Origin: UBA8752 sp040261275
GTDB taxonomy: Bacteria; Bacteroidota; Bacteroidia; Flavobacteriales_D; Sanyastnellaceae
Direction of reading: 5' to 3'
NCBI GenBank assembly: GCA_040261275.1
Contig: JBDQOI010000001.1
Location: 62,001 to 126,000 of the forward strand
DNA: 64,000 bases
This document shows positions 23,572 through 32,655 of this stretch, one piece after another (position 1 is the stretch's first letter; each line of letters begins with the position of its first letter). The translations under genes were made by a program, and so were the position numbers. Below the pieces are notes generated by a model. It saw nothing but the letters and a program-made list of their open reading frames with translations, had not been told where the DNA came from and made no database searches.

Positions 23572-26500
23572 TTAATCGCAGGTCTGACCGAAGGCGCCGA
23601 GGATGATCAACAGGTCACCCACTGCAGTGGCACCGTCACCGTCGATATCCGTAGGACAATCGCTGGCCCCCGTGAAGATGCATGAGCCATCATCCGAACT
23701 GGAGGCGGGGTTGTAGTTATCCGCATCCGCATAAGTGCAACCAAATACGAGCGGGGTAGCACAAGATCCATCGTCGCTTCCTGCGAAGGGGCTGAACTCA
23801 GCGCTCAGCGGGTCGGTACAACCGGCACACGCCTCACAGCTGTTAAAGCAGACCACATCCAACGTCATGTCAGAACCGGCCACGGTCACCAGGCGGTTGA
23901 ATCCGCCCTGACCATTGTCGGCACCACAGTCGGCTGGAACTGTTTCCTGACCATCCCAAACGTTGCCGTTGATGAAGATGTACTGATAGGAGCCATTCGC
24001 AAGCTGCACGGTGTACTCATACAAGCCCAAACCAGGGGTCGTCATGGGCGTCGATCCGGGGTCCCAACCTTGGAACGCACCCGCAACGTGAACACCTTCA
24101 GCAGAGACCGCTTGGGTGCTCATATCGAGTCGAATGGTCACCACGTAAGCACATGAACCATCGTCCGCGACCGCATCCGCATCGTAGTTCTGTGCGTCAG
24201 CGTCGGTACACCCTGTCGCTGCGTCACATGCGTAGCAAGAATTCCAGCAGACCACATCCAATGTGGATGCGCCCGCCACGTCGAAGGTTCTGTTTGTGAA
24301 ACCATCAATGGTGCTTGTGCAAACAGCGCTGGGGTCGAAGTTCTCCTGATCAGACCATCCGTCTACAGTGAACTTGTATTCCACTGTTCCGATAGCCAAG
24401 TCCACCGTGACTTCGTAGACGTTGTCCGAATCATCGTCGGTCATGGTGATGCAAGCACCACACCAACCGGCGAAACTTCCGTTGAGGTTTACCATGCCGT
24501 AAGTACCGCTGTACCCGTCCATGTCCACCTGGAAGGTGACAGGATACGTACAGCTGCCATTGTCGTCGGTCGCTATGTCAGAGTAGTTGGTTGCCGAAGC
24601 ATCGGTACATCCGAAAATCTGACCTCCGCCTTCACAGTCGGAACAGCTGTTCCAGCAAACGACCGGCTCGCTCTGGTCACCCGCCACCTGCAATACACGG
24701 TTGGTGAAACCGTAATTCTCGGTGACACAAGCACCAATACCGGCCAAGTTCTCCTCTGCCGTCCAGCCGTTCACCGTGTACTTGTACTCGTAGTAATCAT
24801 AGGCCAACTCAATGGTTGCACTGTACACTCCATCGCCATCCTCATCGAGGAGCGCGTTGCAAGGACCACACCAACCATTGAACGTGCCGTTGACATACAC
24901 GGAATCGAGATCTGCCAGCGGGTACTCCGCCATGTTGACACTGAAAGTCACGTCGTAGAGACAGCTGCCATTATTTGCAGTGGCCGCTGCATCATAGTTG
25001 GAGGCGGCATCGTCGGTGCAACCGAGAACGGCGTCACCGGCAGCGCACTCCAAGCAGGATGCCCAACACACGACTCCCAGATCAATGGCGTCCAAACTTG
25101 ACACATCCAAGTCGCGGTTCGTGAAGCCGCCCGCCGTGCGGACGCAAGGTCCAACTTGATCACCACCTGGGGCAAGATCTTCCTGATCAGCCCAACCATC
25201 AACCTGGTACTTGTAGGATTGATTCTCTCCCTCCGGTACGATGAGGGTGCCGGACCAAATACCGTCCAAATCATCATCTGTCAACTGGTTGCAGTCGCCA
25301 CAGAATTCATTCCAAGAGCCGGACACATTGACGAAGCCGAACGTGCCGCCGTAGTTGTTCATGTCTACGGAGAAGGTGACCTCTGCGCCGACCACGCCAC
25401 CGCCACAGGCAGAGCAGCTGTTGAAACAGACCACGTCGAGTGTCTCGTCGGACCCGCTGCGGTCATGTGTGCGGTTGAAACCACCCACACCATTGTCAAC
25501 GCCACAACCTCCAGCAGCGAAGTCAGCGGTCTCGCCGCCTTCCTCAGTGCCTGCACCGTTCGGGTAGGGGTTGCCATTGAAGAACTTGTAAGAAATGCCT
25601 GCAGGTCCTGAAATCAGCGCGGTCGCGGTGTACACCAAGTCACCGTCTGAATCGTCCATCAGAATGGCGCCGGCCTGCCACACGGGATCCGTGAAGCTTC
25701 CGATCATGTAAACACTGTCTGCAATCAAGTCCGTTACCTCGCTCATGTCCACCTGGAAGGTGACGTTCGCTGGATCGGGATCAACAGCGCATTCGGTAGC
25801 CTCACCGCACTGAGCGAAACAGCCGGTGTAAGAGACGGGGCCAGAACCGTCAACAGTAAGGGATCGGTTGCCTCCGCAATCCAATTCCTCCCATCCTCCT
25901 GCTCCATTCTGGAACTTGAACTCGTAAGCGCCCGCCTCGAGGTCGAGGGTAATGGACCAGCTGCCGTCTCCGTTGTCGGACATGGCGGTACCGGACCAAC
26001 CTTCAAAGGCACCCGCTGCGTACATGCCATCACCTGCCACGGTGATGTTGTCGGCCAAGACCGTCAAAGTCGCCGCATAGGTGGCCGCACCGCAAGGGTT
26101 GCAGCTTGCGTAGCAATGCACAGGGTGGCTGTAATCAGAGGTCGGGACATCGAAACCGCGGTTGGTATCACCGGGGTACTGACAATCTCCAGGAACAGTC
26201 TCCTCGAAGCCCCAAGCCGTTCCATTCATCCACTTGTACTGAACGTTGGTGCCAGGAGCAGCGTTGAAGCTGTAGGACCAAGTGCCGTCACCATTATCGG
26301 TGGCCAGGGTAGAACCCGGAGACCAACCTTGGAATGAACCCGCAACGAAGACTCCAATGGGGTTGACCTCCTCTTCGCTCATGTCCACCGTGATGGTCAC
26401 CATCACGCTGTCGGGGCCGGCACCACAGGGGGTGCATGTGTCATAGGTGTCGGCAATATTGCCGTCGGTCACCATCCACTGGCGGTTGGCGTAGTTGGCG

Positions 26501-28632
26501 TAGTCCGTTACCGGGGCGCAATCTGCGCCATCCACCATGTCTTGGATCAGGTTTTCCTGCACACTGTTGACCACCCAGAGGTACTCCATGGTCTCACTCG
26601 GAGCGGGATCAAACGTCACCTCCCAAAGGCCGGACGTTCCGTTGACAGTGGCCTCCGGACCACCAGCGGGGTCCCAGCCCCACCAAGGGCCTGTCAGTCT
26701 TACGGACGTCACATCGGCAACACCACTGCAGCTCACGTCCAACGTGGCCAAGAGGGGCTCTGTGGGCGGAGCGGAGCAGGATCCGTCCGTGCTGCACTCG
26801 GCGAAACACGTTGAAATGGTCGTATCCGAAACGATGTTCACCAGTTGGCGGTCGTTGAAGTTGGCCGGATCACCACAGGGAAGCCCGGAGAGGTTTTCCT
26901 TGCAGGAGTAGTCGGTGCAGGCGCCATTGGCAAACGTGTAGAAGCCGGTGTAGCCTGAGTCGAGATCCAACGTAATCGTCCAGATGTCGTCTCCGTCCGT
27001 GTCGGACATGGGGTTCGTACCCGGCGCACCAAAGTCAGCACCACCTGCCAAGAACACGCCTTCGGGCGAGGTGGCCTGGTTGGCCATGTTGACATTCAAG
27101 GTCACTGAAACGGTCGTGGGGTCGACGGGATCAACTCCGCCTCCTTCACAGGTGTCGCATGAGTTGTAGCATACCACGTCGAGGGTAGCATCCGCAGTAA
27201 CAATGATGGAACGGTTGGTGAAACCATCGATCGTGGACGTGCAGGACTCGCCGCCGGCGAATTCCTCCTGTGCCGTCCATCCGTCCAAGGTAAACTTGTA
27301 TTCCAGGGTGTCTGCGGGAACACTTGCAGTCAAGGTGTAAATGTTACCTCCTGCAGAAGCCATAGGAGCGCAAGGACCACACCACCCGTTGAAGCTTCCG
27401 TTGAGGTTGACCGTGCCATAGCTGCCCGTGTAATCGCTCATGTCCACTTGGAACGTGACGTTGTATTGGCAAGAGCCATCATCGTAATCGGCCGCACCAT
27501 TGTAGTTGTTCGCTCCGGAATCGAGACATCCTCCTACACCTGCGGTGTTCTGCTCGTCACATGTTCCGCAGAAGTCGAAGCATTGAACAGCGAGTACCGT
27601 ATCTGCTACTCCGAGGTTGAAACCGCGGTTTCCGAAAGCATCACCGGGTACGAAATCACATGCCGTGCCGCCGATGTTCTGCTCGTCTCCGCCCCAGGCG
27701 TTGATCATGTATTTGAACTCGTACCCTTGGCTGGGGGCGAGTGCCATGTCCACCGTGTAGACATTGTCTCCATCTGAATCGTCCATGGCCGTGCAGGGAC
27801 CGCACCATCCGTCAAAAGATCCCGTGACGTAAATGGTCTCTCCACCGGTCAAACCGGCGTTGGACATGTCCACCTGGAAGGTGACGATCGGCTCGTAGGA
27901 TGGTGTCTCACAGGAACCGTCCGTAGTGCACTGGCTGAAACAAGTGCTGATGGTCGTGTTCTCGGTGATGTTGCTCAAGAGACGATCACTGTAGGGACCA
28001 TCCGCACAGGGCTGACCGTTGATGTTCTCTTTGCAGCTCCAGTCGCCGCAGTTGCCGTTCAAAAAGGTGTAGTTCCCAGTGTAACCAACCGCCACAGGCA
28101 TGGTGATGGTCCAGATGTCGTCACCGTCGGTGTCGCTCATCGGATTGTCTCCGGCTACGCCAAAATCAGCGCCGCCCGCGAGGAATACACCATCTGGCGA
28201 AGTGGTCTCATTGGCCATGTTCACATTGAACGTGACGTCCACCGTAGAGGGACCTGCCGCTTCCACGATGATGGTTCCCACCATGCCCAGGGCCGCGTGT
28301 GAGCCGATGCTGCAGTCGTAAGTGTAGGTCCCCGGGGTATTCAGGGTCACCGTTCCCATGCAAACGCCTCCGGCAGATCCGCTATTGGCTCCCAGCGAGA
28401 AGGTCTCGGGATTACCGAAAGAGAGTCCAGTCTGTGTGTCATTGACTCCATTCACATTGTGGAATCCTCCCTCGTTGAGGAAAGCGATGGATTCACCCGC
28501 TGTGACGGTCAATGTGGAAGGGGTGTAATAGTAGTTGCCCGCAGTGACCGTGTAGTCGGCCCCCGTGCAATCTTGAGCCTGTACGATGCCGAAGCCAAAC
28601 AGGGAAATAAAGAGCAGCGTTAAGTTGCGCAT
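23572..28632 (-). CDS. Giant secreted protein: blue-copper domain plus twelve FNGW-type beta modules and EF-hand/Cys tail
   Basis: A 1,686-residue exported protein. Signal peptide 1-20 (FGIVQAQ). Residues 21-127 form a plastocyanin-like cupredoxin with a complete type 1 copper ligand set: H58, C107, H112 and M117. Twelve immunoglobulin-like modules of about 100-130 residues follow; most begin VTFQVDMS-like, carry GSFNGWCGPC or AGSFQGW, and end with a CFNSC-type Cys pair. The FNGW core resembles CBM48/AMPK glycogen-binding or starch-binding modules. GCTD motifs are interspersed. The C-terminus is a single DIDGDG calcium loop, GDLLIILGAFG and a Cys two from the end, with no type A or B T9SS domain. 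Role: a long surface or extracellular protein, possibly carbohydrate-binding. The MRNLTLLF start is chosen over an upstream reading that destroys the signal peptide. Confidence 0.85.
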   Translation of the reverse strand: MRNLTLLFISLFGFGIVQAQDCTGADYTVTAGNYYYTPSTLTVTAGESIAFLNEGGFHNVNGVNDTQTGLSFGNPETFSLGANSGSAGGVCMGTVTLNTPGTYTYDCSIGSHAALGMVGTIIVEAAGPSTVDVTFNVNMANETTSPDGVFLAGGADFGVAGDNPMSDTDGDDIWTITMPVAVGYTGNYTFLNGNCGDWSCKENINGQPCADGPYSDRLLSNITENTTISTCFSQCTTDGSCETPSYEPIVTFQVDMSNAGLTGGETIYVTGSFDGWCGPCTAMDDSDGDNVYTVDMALAPSQGYEFKYMINAWGGDEQNIGGTACDFVPGDAFGNRGFNLGVADTVLAVQCFDFCGTCDEQNTAGVGGCLDSGANNYNGAADYDDGSCQYNVTFQVDMSDYTGSYGTVNLNGSFNGWCGPCAPMASAGGNIYTLTASVPADTLEYKFTLDGWTAQEEFAGGESCTSTIDGFTNRSIIVTADATLDVVCYNSCDTCEGGGVDPVDPTTVSVTLNVNMANQATSPEGVFLAGGADFGAPGTNPMSDTDGDDIWTITLDLDSGYTGFYTFANGACTDYSCKENLSGLPCGDPANFNDRQLVNIVSDTTISTCFAECSTDGSCSAPPTEPLLATLDVSCSGVADVTSVRLTGPWWGWDPAGGPEATVNGTSGLWEVTFDPAPSETMEYLWVVNSVQENLIQDMVDGADCAPVTDYANYANRQWMVTDGNIADTYDTCTPCGAGPDSVMVTITVDMSEEEVNPIGVFVAGSFQGWSPGSTLATDNGDGTWSYSFNAAPGTNVQYKWMNGTAWGFEETVPGDCQYPGDTNRGFDVPTSDYSHPVHCYASCNPCGAATYAATLTVLADNITVAGDGMYAAGAFEGWSGTAMSDNGDGSWSITLDLEAGAYEFKFQNGAGGWEELDCGGNRSLTVDGSGPVSYTGCFAQCGEATECAVDPDPANVTFQVDMSEVTDLIADSVYMIGSFTDPVWQAGAILMDDSDGDLVYTATALISGPAGISYKFFNGNPYPNGAGTEEGGETADFAAGGCGVDNGVGGFNRTHDRSGSDETLDVVCFNSCSACGGGVVGAEVTFSVDMNNYGGTFGFVNVSGSWNEFCGDCNQLTDDDLDGIWSGTLIVPEGENQSYKYQVDGWADQEDLAPGGDQVGPCVRTAGGFTNRDLDVSSLDAIDLGVVCWASCLECAAGDAVLGCTDDAASNYDAAATANNGSCLYDVTFSVNMAEYPLADLDSVYVNGTFNGWCGPCNALLDEDGDGVYSATIELAYDYYEYKYTVNGWTAEENLAGIGACVTENYGFTNRVLQVAGDQSEPVVCWNSCSDCEGGGQIFGCTDASATNYSDIATDDNGSCTYPVTFQVDMDGYSGTYGMVNLNGSFAGWCGACITMTDDDSDNVYEVTVDLAIGTVEYKFTVDGWSDQENFDPSAVCTSTIDGFTNRTFDVAGASTLDVVCWNSCYACDAATGCTDADAQNYDADAVADDGSCAYVVTIRLDMSTQAVSAEGVHVAGAFQGWDPGSTPMTTPGLGLYEYTVQLANGSYQYIFINGNVWDGQETVPADCGADNGQGGFNRLVTVAGSDMTLDVVCFNSCEACAGCTDPLSAEFSPFAGSDDGSCATPLVFGCTYADADNYNPASSSDDGSCIFTGASDCPTDIDGDGATAVGDLLIILGAFGQTCD

Positions 28633-28685
28633 GGTGTTGTGGTTGCAGTTTGATTTTGTCAATCTCGGGCAATATAGCCATACAA

Positions 28686-28702
28686 GGTGTACATAATACA
28701 CC
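28686..28702. promoter_or_regulatory. Inverted repeat upstream of the giant repeat-protein gene
   Basis: GGTGTA, 5 bases, TACACC: a perfect 6-bp inverted repeat 54 bases upstream of the start at 28632. It lies in the 203-base spacer before the MFS gene's stop, where the promoter of the giant gene must be. A regulator site is possible; the short arms make chance symmetry an alternative. Confidence 0.3.
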
Positions 28703-28835
28703 AAGGCTGAAATGGGGGGAACGACCGTCGAATTATCGAGTAAGAATTCGCAACATTCCGAGGCAAATCAAGAATCCGCCGATGAATAATGTGTAATTCG
28801 CCGAATTATAAACGGATACAAAATTTTTCCATCAC

Positions 28836-30185
28836 TTACCCCTGCAGATCGCGAGGCCGAATCAACAAATTCAATAGTCCCGCCAACATCAAACTGAAGC
28901 CTGCCAGAATCATGGTTTGAATGACCTCGTCTCCCAGCAGGGTTTTGTACGCCCAGTTGATTCCTCCCAGGGCGGCTGCGATTTGCGGAATCACAATGAA
29001 CATGTTGAACACCCCCATGCCCACCCCCATCCTGTCGGAAGGAATGGCACCGGACAACATCGCATATGGCATGCTCAAAATGCTGCCCCAGGACACCCCG
29101 ATCAGTGCAAAACTCCACTTCAGGTTCCCCGCCGTCTCCGGTCCCCACTGGAACATGGTGAGAAAGCCCAAGCCTCCCAGCAAGAGGCTCACAAGGTGAA
29201 CCATTCGGCGGTCAATGCCCCTTCTGCTCGTCCAAATCGACAAGAGCAATGCAAAGGCCATGCTGCTCAAGCCATACACCCCCATTGCACTGGACACAGC
29301 ATTGGCCGCTTCATTGTAAGCCGCATTCATGACCTTGAAATCAGGAGCTGATTCCATGGGCAGTGGCGCTTGGAAGACATGCTCTGTCAGAGCCGGGGTC
29401 GCGAAGGACCACATGGTGAAAAACGCAAACCAGCTGAAGAATTGCACGGCCCCCAGCTTCATCATGATGCGGGGCATCTGTGCAATGAAGCTGAGGATTT
29501 CTTCCACCCCGGACAGAAAACCTCGGCTTTCCTCCTTTTCGCGCTCAAAAGCTTGCGTGTCTGCGGGAGGCTCCTCGGTGGTGGTCAACACGGTGAACAG
29601 TATGCTGGCCATGAAAACGAAGGCACCGATGGCAAAAGAGACAAAGACGCTCTGGGGAATCTCCCCTGCTCCTGACTCATTGGAAACGCCGAGCTGGGTC
29701 ACGAACCAAGGGAGGTTGGACGCCACCCAGGTACCGATGCCGATGATAAGGGTTTGGAGAACAAAACCATAGCTGCGCTGCTCTTCGGCGAGCTTATCCG
29801 CAACCAACGCCCGGAAAGGCTCCATGCTGATGTTGATGCTCGCATCGAGGATCCAAAGAAACCCCGCCGCCATCCACAGCGCACTGCTGTAGGGAACGAA
29901 GAACAGGGCCAAGGAGCTCAGGATGGCACCGAGCAGGAAATAGGGCCGGCGCCTGCCCCAGCGGGGATGCCACGTCCGGTCGCTGAGGTAGCCTATGACG
30001 GGTTGGACCAGCAACCCGGTGAGGGGGGCCGCGATCCACAGCAGAGGAATGTCATCTTTAGAAGCGCCCAGCGTCTGGAAGATGCGGGACATGTTACCGC
30101 CCTGGAGGGCGAAACCGAATTGGATACCCAGGAAACCGAAACTCATGTTCCAGATTTCCCAGAAGGAAAGCCGCTTGGTGTTCAT
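28836..30185 (-). CDS. MFS sugar transporter, SLC45/sucrose-maltose type
   Basis: A 449-residue inner-membrane transporter with twelve hydrophobic segments. It opens with SFWEIWNMSFGFLGIQFGFALQ and has the loop-2 signature GYLSDRTWHPRWGRRRPYF, typical of the SLC45/GPH-related sugar porters, which move glucosides such as maltose or sucrose with protons. The cytoplasmic loop between helices 6 and 7 is long and acidic. ATG at 30185 is preferred to GTG at 30191. It lies between two giant secreted proteins on the same strand but is separated from the upstream gene by a terminator. Its neighbour's FNGW modules may bind glucans that feed this porter; that link is inference. Confidence 0.85.
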   Translation of the reverse strand: MNTKRLSFWEIWNMSFGFLGIQFGFALQGGNMSRIFQTLGASKDDIPLLWIAAPLTGLLVQPVIGYLSDRTWHPRWGRRRPYFLLGAILSSLALFFVPYSSALWMAAGFLWILDASINISMEPFRALVADKLAEEQRSYGFVLQTLIIGIGTWVASNLPWFVTQLGVSNESGAGEIPQSVFVSFAIGAFVFMASILFTVLTTTEEPPADTQAFEREKEESRGFLSGVEEILSFIAQMPRIMMKLGAVQFFSWFAFFTMWSFATPALTEHVFQAPLPMESAPDFKVMNAAYNEAANAVSSAMGVYGLSSMAFALLLSIWTSRRGIDRRMVHLVSLLLGGLGFLTMFQWGPETAGNLKWSFALIGVSWGSILSMPYAMLSGAIPSDRMGVGMGVFNMFIVIPQIAAALGGINWAYKTLLGDEVIQTMILAGFSLMLAGLLNLLIRPRDLQG

Positions 30186-30200
30186 CGTCACAAATTGAAA

Positions 30201-30224
30201 TGCCCCCGACCTGAGGTCGAGGGC
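30201..30224 (-). terminator. Hairpin terminator after the MopE-motif secreted protein
   Basis: TGCCCTCGACC / GGTCGGGGGCA on the minus strand, an 11-bp stem with one G-T pair and a two-base loop, followed by ATTTCAATTT. It sits 30 bases past the stop at 30255 and 16 bases before the MFS start. Confidence 0.65.
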
Positions 30225-30254
30225 ACCAAATGTAATTCAGGCATCAGCCTGCGG

Positions 30255-32528
30255 TCATTCACATGTATTGTTGAACACCGCCAAGAACAACAGGAGGTCG
30301 GCAGATCCCACTCCTCCATCCGTATTGAAGTCCCCGAAGCAGTCTTCTCCAGGTCCCAAGGTGAAGGTGCACGTGCCGTCATCGAGAATGGAGGTTTCGT
30401 CGTAGTTGTCGGCGTCCGAGTAGGTACATCCTGCACAGCTGTCGAAATCGCAATCTCCGGAATCCTCTGTGGCACTCGCATTGTAGTTGCATGCCAATTC
30501 ATTCAGGCATCCGTACGTGGTCGCAGTAGTTCCATCGGTGATGACTGGATCATCCGGATCGGCCTCTCCGCCGCCTCCCCCGGAAGAAGAAATCGAAGAG
30601 TCGTCGGTGAAGTCCTGGCCTGTCAAGCTGCGTTCACCCGTTCCCAGCACTGTGTAGGTCAATCCAGCCTGGAACAGGAAACTTTGACCGATGGGCATGG
30701 TCACGCGCGCAATCCTCACCGCATTTCCACAACCCGGTCGATTCAACAGCTCCATACAGTAATTGCCGGGCTCTCCCCCTTCTGCCCCCGACAATTGCCA
30801 GCCCAATGAATCTCCCTCCACGGCAAGATCTTCGCTATCAAAAGTCGGATTCTGCTCAAAGGACGCGGTGTCAAAACCAAACGCCTCCAGAACCGGCCCT
30901 GACCCTACGGTTCCCCCAATGGTGAACCAAGAATCAGCAAAACAATCAGGGTTGGTGTAAGTCACTCCGTCTACCTCCACGGAGGAAGCCATGTTGTGCG
31001 GCATCCAATCTCCACAGGACTCGGATTGATACATCTGATCAAAAGGTTCCACCTTCAATCTCACATTGCCCCCCTTGACGCCAAGTACCCGCTTCAAGCG
31101 AATGGCATTGGGTGGCAACAAGGCGTAAACTTCGTTGGTATAGGTACCATTCGGTCCTCCTTCTTCATTGTAATTGATACCCACCGGACCAATGGCCAAA
31201 ACACCCGTGAAGACACACAAGCCATCGTCCGATATGATAGCATTGGGATTGAAGTTGGTCGCTCCCGGATCCGAACATCCCGCGCAGGAGGTGTACTCAC
31301 AAACGGTCTCCGTGAGTATCAATGCGTCAGGATCGTAGTTGCAGGCGGTGGGATTGGGACACCCTCGGCACGATATGTATTCACAATTGTCCTCCTCGGC
31401 AGAAGCTTCGGGGTCAAAGTTGCAGGCCCCTGGATCGCTGCAGAGATCGCCTATGAGAATCACATTCTCCAGGCAGTTTCCATCCTCGTCCGCCAAGGTC
31501 AAGGAAGTATCCGTGTCGTTACAGTCAAAAGGTTGATAGACATATGCCTCGCCGAACTCGGAGCAATTGATGTTCGGAGAAAACATGGTGTCCGTGGTGT
31601 CCAGACTGCGGAACCCATCATTGTCTGTGTCCCTGAAGCACAGTTCATTACCGTCGCAATTTCCGTCGATACCATCACCTACGGCCTCAAATGGATTGCC
31701 GGGAAAAGCCAAGGCCGTGTTGTCATTACAGTCTCCTCCTTGAATGGCATAGCCCTCCTGGGGGCCTCCGCACAATTCTACAGGTGTCGTTCCGAAGCCA
31801 TCCCCATCGTTGTCCACGTAGAGCGTGTCCGGATAGGTGCAATCGCACATGACGCCAATGGGAAAGCTCACCACATCTCCTTCGCTTCCCTGGACTTGCT
31901 CTCCTTCAGGAAAAATGGCCACATTGACTGTCCCCGACAACTCTCCATCGGTGGTGAATTGTCCGATCAAAACCTTCAAATCTGAACCGGCCGTTCCGTT
32001 GGAAAGGTCAGACGTAACGAACCAAGACCCTCCAATGGAAGTGCTGATTTCGATGTCTCCCCCTGCCTCGAAATTGGTCAACCATGGCTGACTTGCATCT
32101 TGGACGGTAAGCACCTCTCCCTCACCATTGGCAGTGCTGGGAACCTGGTCGATGCCGATCGATACCCAACTGTCGTAAGGAAGGTCGGGGAAAGCGGGAA
32201 AGAGCAGTGGGTTGATGGCATTGGGTGTTCCTGCCCCGAGCGGATCTTGGAAAAAGTCCGTCGTGGTTAAAATCGAAAGCGGTGCCAAGCTATCACCGAA
32301 TACTGCCGAGACCTTATCCTCTGGGGTATCGGTCAGCACATAGACCCGGTATGTGGTCATACCTGCCAGCGCTCCATCCGTATGAACGTAGTGAACTTCC
32401 GTTTGCACACAATAAGGTCCGGCTTCCGGGTTGTAATTGCATGCAACAGGGTCGGAACAACTTTGGGCCAGAGCGGAACCCACCGAACCCAAACAGATCA
32501 ATAAACAAAGGAGGAAAAAGTTGCGCAT
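30255..32528 (-). CDS. Secreted GCTD-repeat protein with YDSW domain, MopE-like metal-binding motifs and EF-hand/Cys tail
   Basis: A 757-residue exported protein. Signal peptide 1-22 (SVGSALAQ); one GCTD-like motif; a copy of the unnamed YDSW domain at about 35-230, including TYRVYVLTD, LPYDSWVSIG and KVLIGQFTTDGELSG; then two metal-binding segments of the MopE type (YVDNDGDGFGT with GGDCNDNTALAFPGN and DGIDGNCDGNE); three GCTD-type motifs; a 200-residue beta region; further motifs; and a C-terminal DFNTDGGVG, SADLLLFLAVF and a penultimate Cys. No T9SS type A or B domain. Start MRNFFLLCLL gives a proper signal peptide. Function unknown; calcium or copper binding is likely from the Asp-rich loops. 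Confidence 0.8.
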   Translation of the reverse strand: MRNFFLLCLLICLGSVGSALAQSCSDPVACNYNPEAGPYCVQTEVHYVHTDGALAGMTTYRVYVLTDTPEDKVSAVFGDSLAPLSILTTTDFFQDPLGAGTPNAINPLLFPAFPDLPYDSWVSIGIDQVPSTANGEGEVLTVQDASQPWLTNFEAGGDIEISTSIGGSWFVTSDLSNGTAGSDLKVLIGQFTTDGELSGTVNVAIFPEGEQVQGSEGDVVSFPIGVMCDCTYPDTLYVDNDGDGFGTTPVELCGGPQEGYAIQGGDCNDNTALAFPGNPFEAVGDGIDGNCDGNELCFRDTDNDGFRSLDTTDTMFSPNINCSEFGEAYVYQPFDCNDTDTSLTLADEDGNCLENVILIGDLCSDPGACNFDPEASAEEDNCEYISCRGCPNPTACNYDPDALILTETVCEYTSCAGCSDPGATNFNPNAIISDDGLCVFTGVLAIGPVGINYNEEGGPNGTYTNEVYALLPPNAIRLKRVLGVKGGNVRLKVEPFDQMYQSESCGDWMPHNMASSVEVDGVTYTNPDCFADSWFTIGGTVGSGPVLEAFGFDTASFEQNPTFDSEDLAVEGDSLGWQLSGAEGGEPGNYCMELLNRPGCGNAVRIARVTMPIGQSFLFQAGLTYTVLGTGERSLTGQDFTDDSSISSSGGGGGEADPDDPVITDGTTATTYGCLNELACNYNASATEDSGDCDFDSCAGCTYSDADNYDETSILDDGTCTFTLGPGEDCFGDFNTDGGVGSADLLLFLAVFNNTCE

Positions 32529-32655
32529 ACTGTGTGAATTGAAGGTCAGGCGGTTACAAGATATGAGAATGGCTGATATAACCCCAATGACATCAATCAT
32601 CCACTGATAAACAACGGCTCAACCACTGATAGCATGGCCCGTCGGTGTTCCATGC

